Positions 27,201-42,200 of a stretch of 64,000 bases of DNA are shown piece by piece (positions within the stretch are counted from its first letter, which is position 1; each line of letters begins with the position of its first letter). This stretch comes from Nematostella vectensis (taxonomy: Eukaryota; Cnidaria; Anthozoa; Actiniaria; Edwardsiidae): the NCBI RefSeq assembly GCF_932526225.1, contig NC_064048.1, forward strand, positions 10,603,688-10,667,687, in the 5' to 3' direction. Under the pieces are notes generated by a model that was not told the origin of the DNA, searched no databases, and was given only the letters and a program-made list of their open reading frames with translations. Made by a program: the position numbers and the translations under genes.

Positions 27201-30200
27201 GTAGCAAGTAGTTACATTAATGGCCCCTTTTTGAACACCAGTCAAGGTGTCAAAGTTAGACACGACGTAGGTAGACTACCGTAGCAAGTAGTTACATTAA
27301 TGCCCCCTTTTTGAACACCAGTCAAGGTGTCAAAGTTAGACATGAGGTAGGTAGACTACCCCAGCAAGTAGTTACATTAATGGCCCCTTTTTGAACACCA
27401 GTCAAGGTGTCAAAGTTAGACACGACGTAGGTAGACTACCGTAGCAAGTAGTTACATTAATGCCCCCTTTTTGAACACCAGTCAAGGTGTCAAAGTTAGA
27501 CACGGCGTAGGTAGACTACCCCAGCAAGTAGTTACATTAATGCCCCCTATTTGAACACCAGTCAAGGTGTCAAAGTTAGACATGAGGTAGGTAGACTACC
27601 GTAGCAAGTAGTTACATTAATGCCCCCTTTTTGAACACCAGTCAAGGTGTCAAAGTTAGACACGACGTAGGTAGACTACCCCAGCAAGTAGTTACATTAA
27701 TGCCCCCTTTTTGAACACCAGTCAAGGTGTCAAAGTTAGACACGAGGTAGGTAGACTACCCCAGCAAGTAGTTACATTAATACCCCCTTTTTGAACACCA
27801 GTCAATGTGTCAAAGTTAGACACGAGGTAGGTAGACTACCCCAGCAAGTAGTTACATTAATGCCCCCTTTTTGAACACCAGTCAAGGTGTCAAAGTTAGA
27901 CATGAGGTAGGTAGACTACCCCAGCAAGTAGTTACATTATTGCCCCCTTTTTGAACACCAGTCAAGGTGTCAAAGTTAGACACGAGGTAGGTCGACTACC
28001 GTAGCAAGTAGTTACATTAATGCTCCCTTTTTGAACACCAGTCAAGGTGTCAAAGTTAGACACGACGTAGGTAGGCTACCGTAGCAAGTAGTTACATTAA
28101 TGCCCCCTTTTTTAACACCAGTCAAGGTGTCAAAGTTAGACACGACGTAGGTAGACTACCCCAGCAAGTAGTTACATTAATGCCCCCTTTTTGAACACCA
28201 GTCAAGGTGTCAAAGTTAGACATGAGGTAGGTAGACTACCGTAGCAAGTAGTTACATTAATGGCCCCTTTTTGAACACCAGTCAAGGTGTCAAAGTTAGA
28301 CACGACGTAGGTAGACTACCGTAGCAAGTAGTTACATTAATGGCCCCTTTTTGAACACCAGTCAAGGTGTCAAAGTTAGACACGAGGTAGGTAGACTACC
28401 CCAGCAAGTAGTTACATTAATGCCCCCTTTTTGAACACCAGTCAAGGTGTCAAAGTTAGACACGGCGTAGGTAGACTACCCCAGCAAGTAGTTACATTAA
28501 TGCCCCCTTTTTGAACACCAGTCAAGGTGTCAAAGTTAGACATGAGGTAGGTAGACTACCGTAGCAAGTAGTTACATTAATGCCCCCTTTTTGAACACCA
28601 GTCAAGGTGTCAAAGTTAGACACGACGTAGGTAGACTACCCCAGCAAGTAGTTACATTAATGCCCCCTTTTTGAACACCAGTCAAGGTGTCAAAGTTAGA
28701 CACGAGGTAGGTAGACTACCCCAGCAAGTAGTTACATTAATACCCCCTTTTTGAACACCAGTCAATGTGTCAAAGTTAGACACGAGGTAGGTAGACTACC
28801 CCAGCAAGTAGTTACATTAATGCCCCCTTTTTGAACACCAGTCAAGGTGTCAAAGTTAGACATGAGGTAGGTAGACTACCCCAGCAAGTAGTTACATTAT
28901 TGCCCCCTTTTTGAACACCAGTCAAGGTGTCAAAGTTAGACACGAGGTAGGTCGACTACCGTAGCAAGTAGTTACATTAATGCTCCCTTTTTGAACACCA
29001 GTCAAGGTGTCAAAGTTAGACACGACGTAGGTAGACTACCGTAGCAAGTAGTTACATTAATGCCCCCTTTTTTAACACCAGTCAAGGTGTCAAAGTTAGA
29101 CACGACGTAGGTAGACTACCCCAGCAAGTAGTTACATTAATGCCCCCTTTTTGAACACCAGTCAAGGTGTCAAAGTTAGACATGAGGTAGGTAGACTACC
29201 GTAGCAAGTAGTTACATTAATGGCCCCTTTTTGAACACCAGTCAAGGTGTCAAAGTTAGACACGACGTAGGTAGACTACCGTAGCAAGTAGTTACATTAA
29301 TGGCCCCTTTTTGAACACCAGTCAAGGTGTCAAAGTTAGACACGAGGTAGGTAGACTACCCCAGCAAGTAGTTACATTAATGCCCCCTTTTTGAACACCA
29401 GTCAAGGTGTCAAAGTTAGACACGACGTAGGTAGACTACCGTAGCAAGTAGTTACATTAATGCCCCCTTTTTGAACACCAGTCAAGGTGTCAAAGTTAGA
29501 CACGGCGTAGGTAGACTACCCCAGCAAGTAGTTACATTAATGCCCCCTTTTTGAACACCAGTCAAGGTGTCAAAGTTAGACATGAGGTAGGTCGACTACC
29601 GTAGCAAGTAGTTACATTAATGCCCCCTTTTTGAACACCAGTCAAGGTGTCAAAGTTAGACACGACGTAGGTAGACTACCGTAGCAAGTAGTTACATTAA
29701 TGCCCCCTTTTTTAACACCAGTCAAGGTGTCAAAGTTAGACACGAGGTAGGTAGACTACCGTAGCAAGTAGTTACATTAATGCCCCCTTTTTGAACACCA
29801 GTCAAGGTGTCAAAGTTAGACACGACGTAGGTAGACTACCCCAGCAAGTAGTTACATTAATGCCCCCTTTTTGAACACCAGTCAAGGTGTCAAAGTTAGA
29901 CACGACGTAGGTAGACTACCGTAGCAAGTAGTTACATTAATGCCCCCTTTTTTAACACCAGTCAAGGTGTCAAAGTTAGACACGACGTAGGTAGACTACC
30001 GTAGCAAGTAGTTACATTAATGCCCCCTTTTTGAACACCAGTCAAGGTGTCAAAGTTAGACACGACGTAGGTAGACTACCCCAGCAAGTAGTTACATTAA
30101 TGCCCCCTTTTTGAACACCAGTCAAGGTGTCAAAGTTAGACACGAGGTAGGTAGACTACCGTAGCAAGTAGTTACATTAATGCCCCCTTTTTGGACACCA

Positions 30201-33200
30201 GTCAATGTGTCAAAGTTAGACACGACGTAGGTAGACTACCGTAGCAAGTAGTTACATTAATGCCCCCTTTTTGAACACCAGTCAAGGTGTCAAAGTTAGA
30301 CACGACGTAGGTAGACTACCGTAGCAAGTAGTTACATTAATGCCCCCTTTTTGAACACCAGTCAAGGTGTCAAAGTTAGACACGACGTAGGTAGACTACC
30401 CCAGCAAGTAGTTACATTAATGCCCCCTTTTTGAACACCAGTCAAGGTGTCAAAGTTAGACATGAGGTAGGTAGACTACCGTAGCAAGTAGTTACATTAT
30501 TGCCCCCTTTTTGAACACCAGTCAAGGTGTCAAAGTTAGACACGACGTAGGTAGACTACCGTAGCAAGTAGTTACATTATTGCCCCCTTTTTGAACACCA
30601 GTCAAGGTGTCAAAGTTAGACACGACGTAGGTAGACTACCGTAGCAAGTAGTTACATTAATGGCCCCTTTTTGAACACCAGTCAAGGTGTCAAAGTTAGA
30701 CACGACGTAGGTAGACTACCGTAGCAAGTAGTTACATTAATGCCCCCTTTTTGAACACCAGTCAAGGTGTCAAAGTTAGACATGAGGTAGGTAGACTACC
30801 CCAGCAAGTAGTTACATTAATGGCCCCTTTTTGAACACCAGTCAAGGTGTCAAAGTTAGACACGAGGTAGGTAGACTACCGTAGCAAGTAGTTACATTAA
30901 TGCCCCCTTTTTGAACACCAGTCAAGGTGTCAAAGTTAGACACGACGTAGGTAGACTACCCCAGCAAGTAGTTACATTAATGCCCCCTTTTTGAACACCA
31001 GTCAAGGTGTCAAAGTTAGACATGAGGTAGGTAGACTACCGTAGCAAGTAGTTACATTAATGCCCCCTTTTTGAACACCAGTCAAGGTGTCAAAGTTAGA
31101 CACGACGTAGGTAGACTACCCCAGCAAGTAGTTACATTAATGCCCCCTTTTTGAACACCAGTCAAGGTGTCAAAGTTAGACACGAGGTAGGTAGACTACC
31201 CCAGCAAGTAGTTACATTAATGCCCCCTTTTTGAACACCAGTCAATGTGTCAAAGTTAGACACGAGGTAGGTAGACTACCCCAGCAAGTAGTTACATTAA
31301 TGCCCCCTTTTTGAACACCAGTCAAGGTGTCAAAGTTAGACACGACGTAGGTAGACTACCCCAGCAAGTAGTTACATTAATGCCCCCTTTTTGAACACCA
31401 GTCAAGGTGTCAAAGTTAGACATGAGGTAGGTAGACTACCGTAGCAAGTAGTTACATTAATGGCCCCTTTTTGAACACCAGTCAAGGTGTCAAAGTTAGA
31501 CACGACGTAGGTAGACTACCCCAGCAAGTAGTTACATTAATGGCCCCTTTTTGAACACCAGTCAAGGTGTCAAAGTTAGACACGACGTAGGTAGACTACC
31601 CCAGCAAGTAGTTACATTAATGCCCCCTTTTTGAACACCAGTCAAGGTGTCAAAGTTAGACACGACGTAGGTAGACTACCCCAGCAAGTAGTTACATTAA
31701 TGCCCCCTTTTTGAACATCAGTCAAGGTGTCAAAGTTAGACACGACGTAGGTAGACTACCGTAGCAAGTAGTTACATTATTGCCCCCTTTTTGAACACCA
31801 GTCAAGGTGTCAAAGTTAGACACGAGGTAGGTCGACTACCGTAGCAAGTAGTTACATTAATGCCCCCTTTTTGAACACCAGTCAAGGTGTCAAAGTTAGA
31901 CACGACGTAGGTAGACTACCGTAGCAAGTAGTTACATTAATGCCCCCTTTTTTAACACCAGTCAAGGTGTCAAAGTTAGACACGAGGTAGGTAGACTACC
32001 GTAGCAAGTAGTTACATTAATGCCCCCTTTTTGAACACCAGTCAAGGTGTCAAAGTTAGACACGACGTAGGTAGACTACCCCAGCAAGTAGTTACATTAA
32101 TGCCCCCTTTTTGAACACCAGTCAAGGTGTCAAAGTTAGACACGACGTAGGTAGACTACCGTAGCAAGTAGTTACATTAATGCCCCCTTTTTTAACACCA
32201 GTCAAGGTGTCAAAGTTAGACACGACGTAGGTAGACTACCGTAGCAAGTAGTTACATTAATGCCCCCTTTTTGAACACCAGTCAAGGTGTCAAAGTTAGA
32301 CACGACGTAGGTGGACTACCCCAGCAAGTAGTTACATTAATGCCCCCTTTTTGAACACCAGTCAAGGTGTCAAAGTTAGACACGAGGTAGGTAGACTACC
32401 GTAGCAAGTAGTTACATTAATGCCCCCTTTTTGAACACCAGTCAATGTGTCAAAGTTAGACACGACGTAGGTAGACTACCGTAGCAAGTAGTTACATTAA
32501 TGCCCCCTTTTTGAACACCAGTCAAGGTGTCAAAGTTAGACACGACGTAGGTAGACTACCGTAGCAAGTAGTTACATTAATGCCCCCTTTTTGAACACCA
32601 GTCAAGGTGTCAAAGTTAGAAACGACGTAGGTAGACTACCCCAGCAAGTAGTTACATTAATGCCCCCTTTTTGAACACCAGTCAATGTGTCAAAGTTAGA
32701 CATGAGGTAGGTAGACTACCGTAGCAAGTAGTTACATTAATGGCCCCTTTTTGAACACCAGTCAAGGTGTCAAAGTTAGACACGAGGTAGGTCGACTACC
32801 GTAGCAAGTAGTTACATTAATGCCCCCTTTTTGAACACCAGTCAAGGTGTCAAAGTTAGACACGACGTAGGTAGACTACCGTAGCAAGTAGTTACATTAA
32901 TGCCCCCTTTTTTAACACCAGTCAAGGTGTCAAAGTTAGACACGAGGTAGGTAGACTACCGTAGCAAGTAGTTACATTAATGCCCCCTTTTTGAACACCA
33001 GTCAAGGTGTCAAAGTTAGACACGAGGTAGGTAGACTACCGTAGCAAGTAGTTACATTGATGCCCCCTTTTTGAACACCAGTCAAGGTGTCAAAGTTAGA
33101 CATGAGGTAGGTAGACTACCGTAGCAAGTAGTTACATTAATGCCCCCTTTTTGAACACCAGTCAAGGTGTCAAAGTTAGACACGACGTAGGTAGACTACC

Positions 33201-36200
33201 GTAGCAAGTAGTTACATTAATGCCCCCTTTTTGAACACCAGTCAAGGTGTCAAAGTTAGACACGACGTAGGTAGACTACCCCAGCAAGTAGTTACATTAA
33301 TGCCCCCTTTTTGAACACCAGTCAAGGTGTCAAAGTTAGACACGACGTAGGTAGACTACCGTAGCAAGTAGTTACATTAATGGCCCCTTTTTGAACACCA
33401 GTCAAGGTGTCAAAGTTAGACACGACGTAGGTAGACTACCCCAGCAAGTAGTTACATTAATGCCCCCTTTTTGAACACCAGTCAAGGTGTCAAAGCTAGA
33501 CACGAGGTAGGTCGACTACCGTAGCAAGTAGTTACATTAATGCCCCCTTTTTTAACACCAGTCAAGGTGTCAAAGTTAGACACGACGTAGGTAGACTACC
33601 GTAGCAAGTAGTTACATTAATGCCCCCTTTTTGAACACCAGTCAATGTGTCAAAGTTAGACACGAGGTAGGTCGACTACCGTAGCAAGTAGTTACATTAA
33701 TGCCCCCTTTTTGAACACCAGTCAAGGTGTCAAAGTTAGACACGACGTAGGTAGACTACCGTAGCAAGTAGTTACATTAATGCCCCCTTTTTGAACACCA
33801 GTCAAGGTGTCAAAGTTAGACATGAGGTAGGTAGACTACTGTAGCAAGAAGTTACATTAATGCCCCCTTTTTTAACACCAGTCAAGGTGTCAAAGTTAGA
33901 CATGAGGTAGGTAGACTACCGTAGCAATTAGTTACATTAATGCCCCCTTTTTGAACACCAGTCAAGGTGTCAAAGTTAGACACGACGTAGGTAGACTACC
34001 GTAGCAAGTAGTTACATTAATGCCCCCTTTTTGAACACCAGTCAATGTGTCAAAGTTAGACACGAGGTAGGTCGACTACCGTAGCAAGTAGTTACATTAA
34101 TGCCCCCTTTTTGAACACCAGTCAAGGTGTCAAAGTTAGACACGAGGGAGGTCGACTGCGTATCAAGTATTGCAATTATTGTCCCCTATCTGCGCAACAG
34201 TCCAGGTGTCGTTAGACACGAGGTATAGGTCGAAAACAAGGGGTTCTTTTGGTAGACGGCGTAACCAGAGACAAGCCAAACAACTAGGACCCAGACTCCT
34301 TAAACGGCGTTTAAAGTATTTTGTTTTTTGTGGGCCAATTAACGGTCAGCGATCATGAATGTGTTTTACGTACTCTATTACAGGTCATAGCGAATCAGTT
34401 TAACGAAGAGATGAACACTTTTGCAGAGAAAATCAACTCAATATGCTTAAAGAAGAAAAGCGCGGAAAAAAGGTATAATAACATGACCTTTGATCTTTTC
34501 TAAAGAGGTACAATGACATCTTTGATCTTTCCTCATCTCGGAAATTTTCAAGTCACGACCAAGATGAGGCAGTTTTCCGCCTGATCTTATGGGACCCCAG
34601 AAACAGATAAAAATAAACTAAGAACATAAAGTAGCGAATGAGTTAGGGGAGTGTTCAATGCAAACGTCCGAGTTGACCGTTGGTTTCATGGAAGATGGCT
34701 GAAATGTCCGACAAAACACCTGTCGCTGTTATATCCCAGTCCAATTCTATTGTTTTCTGTTGTCGTTGTCCACGTTATCGCCGTAATTGCTTAAATAGCT
34801 CTTGTCACCCGTCAATTTTTAGTTGACAATTATATTTGTTGGCATCTACACTAGGAATTTTTCATGTGACAATTTTTAATTGCTGAGAAAAAGCAAACCT
34901 GCTAGCTTTTGATAAACTAATAGTTGCCACATAAAAATTGCCGACTTTGCTCTATCTACACTAGCAAATAAAAAATGGTAACATAAAAATTGGCAACTAA
35001 AAATTGTTAGGCCAACTCGCCTTAGGGCGAAGGATGATGAAAAATTATTATTATCATTATTATTATTTTTTTTTTTTGTGCACGCGCCTTTCTCGACAAG
35101 GCGCCGTCATGAAGGAAATCATGACGTGTTTGCATCCGGCATGAAGCGCGCTGAGTCCTCAATGTGCTTAAACGTTTTGCAGGTCAGCAAAACTACTTAT
35201 AACGGTCAAGAAATTGAAAGGTAAGGTAGGATTCTAATTGGCTTGTTTTCTCAAAATAAACTTGTGTTAATTTGTCACAGTAGCGCGTGTCGCACACTAT
35301 TTTTTGTCGTTTCCTTGTGTCGCCTTTGCTTTGTTCTCCTGGTACATCTTGTTGCAATGCAGGGCAAGAGTGTTTTGACGAGTAACACGGGTTATTTCTT
35401 GGACCCCATGGAGTAAACGTTCTTCTTGGCGCCTCGGAGTGAACTTTATGAAGGCTTTTTAGTATTTTGCAGTAATCCGTCGCAAAGTAACTTGTTCGTT
35501 TTCTTTTGATTTTTTTTAGAGGAATGTGAGCGACTGCAGATCGAACGGGACAAGGCCTACCAGAAGCTTGGTAATCTTTCACTCAGTAGCGACGACATAG
35601 ACACAAGGTACGTCTTATGTTCTTATCGCAGTAGTAGCAACGACCCTTGCGATCACTATGACCTAGACGCATTTATATCCTATGTCTGAATCGCAGTAGG
35701 CGCAACGACGCTTGCGATCATGTGACCATAGACACACGTATATCCTATGTCTGAATCGCAGCATATCGTCACGACCCTTGCGATCATGTGACCATAGACA
35801 CACGTATATCCTATGTCTGAATCGCAGCATATCGTCACGACGCTTGCGATCATGTGATCATAGACACACGTATATCCTATGTCTGAATCGCAGCATATCG
35901 TCACGACCCTTGCGATCATGTGACCATAGACACACGTATATCCTATGTCTGAATCGCAGCATATCGTCACGACCCTTGCGATCATGTGACCATAGACACA
36001 CGTATATCCTGTCTGAATCGCAGCATATCGTCACAACCCTTTCGATCATGTGACCATAGACACACGTATATCCTACTGTATGTCTGAATCGCAGCATATC
36101 GTCACGACCCTTGCGATCATGTGACCATAGACACACGTATATCCTACTGTATGTCTGAATCGCAGCATATCGTCACGACGCTTGCGATCATGTGACCATA

Positions 36201-39200
36201 GACACACGTATATCCTATGTCTGAATCGCAGCATATCGTCACGACCCTTGCGATCATGTGGCCATAGACACACGTATATCCTATGTCTGAATCGCAGCAT
36301 ATCGTCACGACCCTTGCGATCATGTGACCATAGACACACGTATATCCTATGTCTGAATCGCAGCATATCGTCACAACCCTTTCGATCATGTGACCATAGA
36401 CACACGTATATCCTATGTCTGAATCGCAGCATATCGTCACAACCCTTTCGATCATGTGACCATAGACACACGTATATCCTACTGTATGTCTGAATCGCAG
36501 CACATCGTCACGACCCTTGCGATCGCTACAACCACATGCACAGGGTTTGTCTTATGTTTGAATCGCAGTAGTAGCAACGACTATGGCGTGAATCGCAGTA
36601 GTAGCAACGACTATGGCGTGAATCGCAGTAGTAGCAACGACTATGGCGTGAATCGCAGTAGTAGCAACGACTATGGCGTGAATCGCAGTAGTAGCAACGA
36701 CTCTTGCGATTACTACGATATCGAAGAAAGCAAACAAGAGCGTGGCTAACAGGGGCTCTTTAACATACACTGATAATATTAGGAGCGATTTCATAATTAA
36801 TATACAGAACAAATAAATATCTTGTTTTTTGATAGGATGGAAGATTTGAAGAAAGAGCTTTCCAAGGTAAAAGAACAGCTTAAAGCTAGCGAAACTACAA
36901 TAGAAGATTTGCAGAACCAACTCGCTACCATCAACACAGAACTCGCAGCCGTACGGTATGTATATGTCATTTAGGATAAGTTTTCGAGAGCTAGTGCCAG
37001 TTCCAACATAAAGTACAGACCTACCCAATAATAGTCCTCGTTGCCCGCTGGACATAGGCACTACAGACTCTTACATAACGCGGCAGACTCGGTTTCAGGC
37101 AATAAGGGTTACCGTTCGCAAATACCAGAAGAATTCACAAGGTTTTTTTTTTTTTTTTGCATTGTTTTATTCCAAGCTCTGAGGATTCACGATGGTGTTC
37201 GCATAAATTTGTCTCTAAAGGAGACAATATATACGGTATTTATGCGCTCTTTATCTGTCCAGCGGGTATAGTGTAAAGCTAGACTGAACTAGTGTGTAGA
37301 CTCTTGATATAAAAATATTGTAAAACAGTATGTTTTATGACAATATAAACGAATAGTTATCATTTCTTTATTAGATATTGCCTCTTTCATTTATAGCGAA
37401 GTTTGGTATGAGATAAAGAAACACACGAAAATTTAGTCTTTAGTAATTTAGTAATATGCGCCTTTCGAATCATGAATTTCTTAAAACAAGTATTTATTAA
37501 TATTCTTTTTAGCGATGAAAGAGAAAAGTTAGCCAAGACTCTTGGAATTCAGGTAACCAGACTTGTTTTTCCTGGGAACTAGAAAGCTTTTCGTTTGTTC
37601 CTCGTGTTCCTGCCGGGTTTTCTGTGCCCATGATTAACTGTTAGGAAGAAGAGTAGGATTAGACAAGAACCACAGGAAGTCCAAAATAATCTAGAAGGGG
37701 TATACAGCAACCTAGCTCCTGAGGTTTCCACCGGGTTTCCTGTGCTCATAGAATGACCGTGAGAAAGTGTGGAGTCTGGCACGAGCCACAGGAAGCCCGG
37801 TCAGAAGGCCTACTGTTTTACGGTTTAAAAAAAGGAAGCGATGAGGGATATGATATATATTTCCTCTATATCATTGCGATTTGTGTCTAACAACAGAATG
37901 AGCATAAAGACGAGCTGGAGAGAAAACTCATCGACGCCCACAGGTGAGCAGTTATACTTATCAAATCATCATAATCAATCTAATCTCGAAACTGTTTTTC
38001 TACCTTGCACCTTGCTCTTTCAATTCCTTATTTCAACATTCCATGCAATTTCACTAAAACGTGCCGTTTGACGCTTTGCACTTGTGATGTGATGGTGCTT
38101 GGGCTTTACGTCCGTCTTTACGTCTCCACTTCTCCGTCTTTGTTTCCTAAACACCCGGCTTTAGTGATATACTTTTTTACAGGTCCCAAAGTCAGTTAGA
38201 CATTCAACAGACTCATCAAATCTGTGAGTACCTAACCTTCCGACATATGATAATCCAGAAACTTAATGTCTTAAAGCTTAACTTATTGTGCGTGACTCAG
38301 ACATGACGGAAAAACCTGGAAAATTCGCGATTCGAGATAGAGAAAGAAGACACAATTTCTTACAATGACCATCGGTTCCTTATATTGCGGACTGATTTTT
38401 GAAACACAAATGATAACGTGAGCCGAAATGCACATACCCAGATTTTGGCTTTTTAAGATTTTTTTTCCTTGATCATTCTTGCGCTATGTATGAGTTCAGG
38501 GACGAAACGCTCAAATTTCAATGACACTTTACAAAAAGTCGCATCAATTTAAAAAAAGTCGCACTTCATATTTTGTTTGTTATTAATCACTAAGTACTTA
38601 GAGAAATTTTCCGCCTTATTAGATCTGAAATGAGCTTATTTGAAGCGTCACGTCATGTTTTTCCGTCATGTCGGTGATGCATGCTTCCGTAGGCTTGCGT
38701 GATGCATGCTTCCGTAGGCTTACGTGACGCATGGTTCCGTAGGCTTGCGTGATGCATGGCTTCGTAGGCTTGCGTGATGCATGCTTCCGTAGGCTTGCGT
38801 GACGCATGGTCATCGACGGAAAATAAATTATTGTATTGTATTGTGTATTGTTGCGTGGCCCAAAATTTCGTAGGCTTGCGTGACGTATGGTTTTGTAGGG
38901 CATGCGTGACCCATGGTTTCGTAGGCTTGCGTGACCCATGGTTTTTGTAGGCTATGAGATGTAGATGAGACGCTCATCTCAGTTGTGAACTAGATCCGCT
39001 TTACTCATGAGGAATTTCTAGACAACAGTTAAAACGTATATTGCAGTGTATTTTCATAAAGGCAAAGCTTTTTTTTTATAATGAAACTGCAATATTAAAA
39101 GCAGCATTGTCACATATGTCAGATCCAGGTTCAAGTCCGTTGATTGTTGTACTTTTTGTTTGGTATTTTCAGTGAGGATAAAAGAGCTTGAAGAAGAGCT

Positions 39201-42200
39201 AAAGAGATTGTCCAACCATTTGCTGACAGAGAAAGAGCGTACCACCGCCTTAGAGGTACAAAGCTCCCTTTTCCTTATTGGTAATATAATATATAGAGGT
39301 TATGTTAGAACCATTTGCTGACCGAGAAAGAGCGTACCACCGCCAGGTACAGTTAGCTCCCTTTTCCTTATTGGTAATATAATATATAGAGGTTATGTTA
39401 GAACCATTTGCTGACAGAGAAAGAGCGTACTATTGCCTTAGAGGTACAGTAAGCTCCCTTTTCCTTATTGGTAATATAATATATAGAGGTTATGTTAGAA
39501 CCATTTGCTGACAGAGAAAGAGCGTACTATTGCCTTAGAGGTCCAGTAAGCTCCCTTTTCCTTATTGGTTATATAATATATAGAGGTTATGTTAGAACCA
39601 TTTGCTGACAGAGAAAGAGCGTACTATTGCCTTAGAGGTACAGTAAGCTCCCTTTTCCTTATTGGTAATATAATATATAGAGGTTATGTTAGAACCATTT
39701 GCTGACCGAGAAAGAGCGTACCACCGCCAGGTACAGATAGCTCCCTTTTCCCTATTGATGATATAATATATAGAGTTTATGTTAGAACCATTTGCTGACA
39801 GAGAAAGAGCGTACCACCGCCAGGTACAGATAGCTCCCTTTTCCCTATTGATGATATAATATATAGAGGTTATGTTAGAACCATTTGCTGACAGAGAAAG
39901 AGCGTACCACCGCCAGGTACAGATAGCTCCCTTTTCCCTATTGATGATATAATATATAGAGTTTATGTTAGAACCATTTGCTGACAGAGAAAGAGCGTAC
40001 CACCGCCAGGTACAGATAGCTCCCTTTTCCCTATTGATGATATAATATATAGAGGTTATGTTAGAACCATTTGCTGACAGAGAAAGAGCGTACCACCGCC
40101 AGGTACAGTTAGCTCCCTTTTCCTTATTGGTAATATAATATATAGAGTTTATGTTAGAACCATTTGCTGACAGAGAAAGAGCGTACCACCGCCAGGTACA
40201 GTTAGCTCCCTTTTCCTTATTGGTAATTTAATATATAGAGTTTATGTTAGAACCATTTGCTGACAGAGAAAGAGCGTACCACCGCCAGGCACAGATAGCT
40301 CCCTTTTCCCTATTGATGATATAATATATAGAGGGTGTGTTGCAACCGTTTGCTTACTGAGAAAGAGCGCACCACAGGCTAGCATACTTGTTACAATATA
40401 GAGAGGGTATGCTAGAACCAGCTACGTTCGTATAAAGACCCACGGTGGCCTTAGAGATACTATGAATCACTCTTAGCACACTATGCTCATTGGTGACAAT
40501 ATTGGACGGGGAAGTTAAAAGCAACTACTCATAGAGAACAAACAACGGTCTAAGAAGTACTTAGAGGCACTCTTACCCACAGAGAAATATCGCAAAACGG
40601 CCTTAGAAGTGTTTGGGTCGTTTTTACTCACATAGCGCACAGCAGCCTAAGAGATACTGTGAGTCACTCTTACTTACATATTAAGATCGCGCCTTCTTTC
40701 TGCTGCCTATCAAGATCGTTTGAGATCCTTTCCCGTTTGTTATTACAGGAGTCCCTTCATTTGTCTGTCACGAAGCACAGCAACGAGATGCAGGAAATCA
40801 TGGATATGATCCCCATAACTGAGAGTGAGCTTAACAAGGCTAAGCAATCACCCCGTTCCTCTTCGCCACGAGTGACAGGCCACACCCTGAGGTCACGTCT
40901 GCAGGACTACATACTTGCAGTACAGGGTCTTCTACCCCCAGAGGTAAGCCGGCACTTTAATTACACGCCCAGGGTGAGTTATCACCCCGTTCCTCTTTGC
41001 CATGAGTTACAGGCTACGCCCTACTCATCATTTCATGATTAATCTTGTAATACAGGATGAAAATATAACAAAGGTGCGCCTACACAGAGGCGGGGGTAAT
41101 TGGTATATTAGTTTGTTAGTTTGTTAGTTTGTTTGTTTGTTTGTTTGTTTGTTTGTTTGTTTGTTTAGTTATTAATTGTTATTTTATTTTTTTTCAGTCT
41201 GCGGTCCGTGCATCGCCGGATGGTAAACCTCGTAGCGATCTCGATGACAGCTCTGCAGAAGGATCCACTCACCCTCCCTCCCTCCGTGCCACAAAAGGGC
41301 TCCCCTCCCCTCCCTACTCGTCTGTGTCGTCCCAAAGCCCTGAACGCTCTGCCCAGAGCCCCTACTACTCGGCGGAGAGTGGAGTGTACAGAACAGTACA
41401 CGAGACAGGGTCGCAGACCGATCTGACTTCAGAATATATGAAGGTAATGAAGGCGTAATTTATAAATTATTATCAACAAAATGATAGCGGTTAAAAACAA
41501 TGACAATGGAAGAATGTGATCATTTCAGGTGATTTCAGAATATATGAAGTAACGAGTATTGTCATACCGATCTCACTGTAGATATAAAGGGTAATTAGTA
41601 TTCTTATACGTTGATATTACCTTAGAGTATAAGATGCTAATAAGTATTCTTCTTGTACCTATCTGATCTCAGAAGGTATTATAACGGTAATGATTACTGT
41701 ACTTTATTTTGGGCTGTAGGCGCTTGAGAGTATCAGCGGGCGAGAAAAGGCAGCTGGTGATTCCAACGAAAGCGACGCTCCCAGACATCCTAAAATGTTG
41801 AGCCTATGGAAGAAGAAGTTGGCAGTGAGCTTTAAGCACGACGAGGACTACCCGGATTCATTAGACAGCTCCGCCAACAGCGGCAACTTCGTGGATGGAG
41901 TCTCCTTGCACGTACGGTACGGTAGCGTGAAACTAGTGTATAATTTATGTTTCCAGAAAAGACCTGCCTGGTTGTTATAACATTTATGGGTGTTATTACA
42001 TTTATGGGTGATACAGCCCCCACCCTCCTTCGGAGGATATTTCACAGAGGCATTCTCAGCCTCACCTACCTCCCCCTCTGGAGAAATTTGCCATGGAACT
42101 TCGATCCCCTTAATGGGATTGAGACTTTTCAGGAACCACACATTGCGTTAATACAGATTACTTAAGAGATTTAAAAAAATATATGTCAGTCCTGTCTAAG

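Noticed and set aside
22298-34164. CRISPR-like appearance of a long regular array
   Set aside because: There are no unique spacers: the full 80-bp unit repeats head to tail, and the context is a eukaryotic intron.
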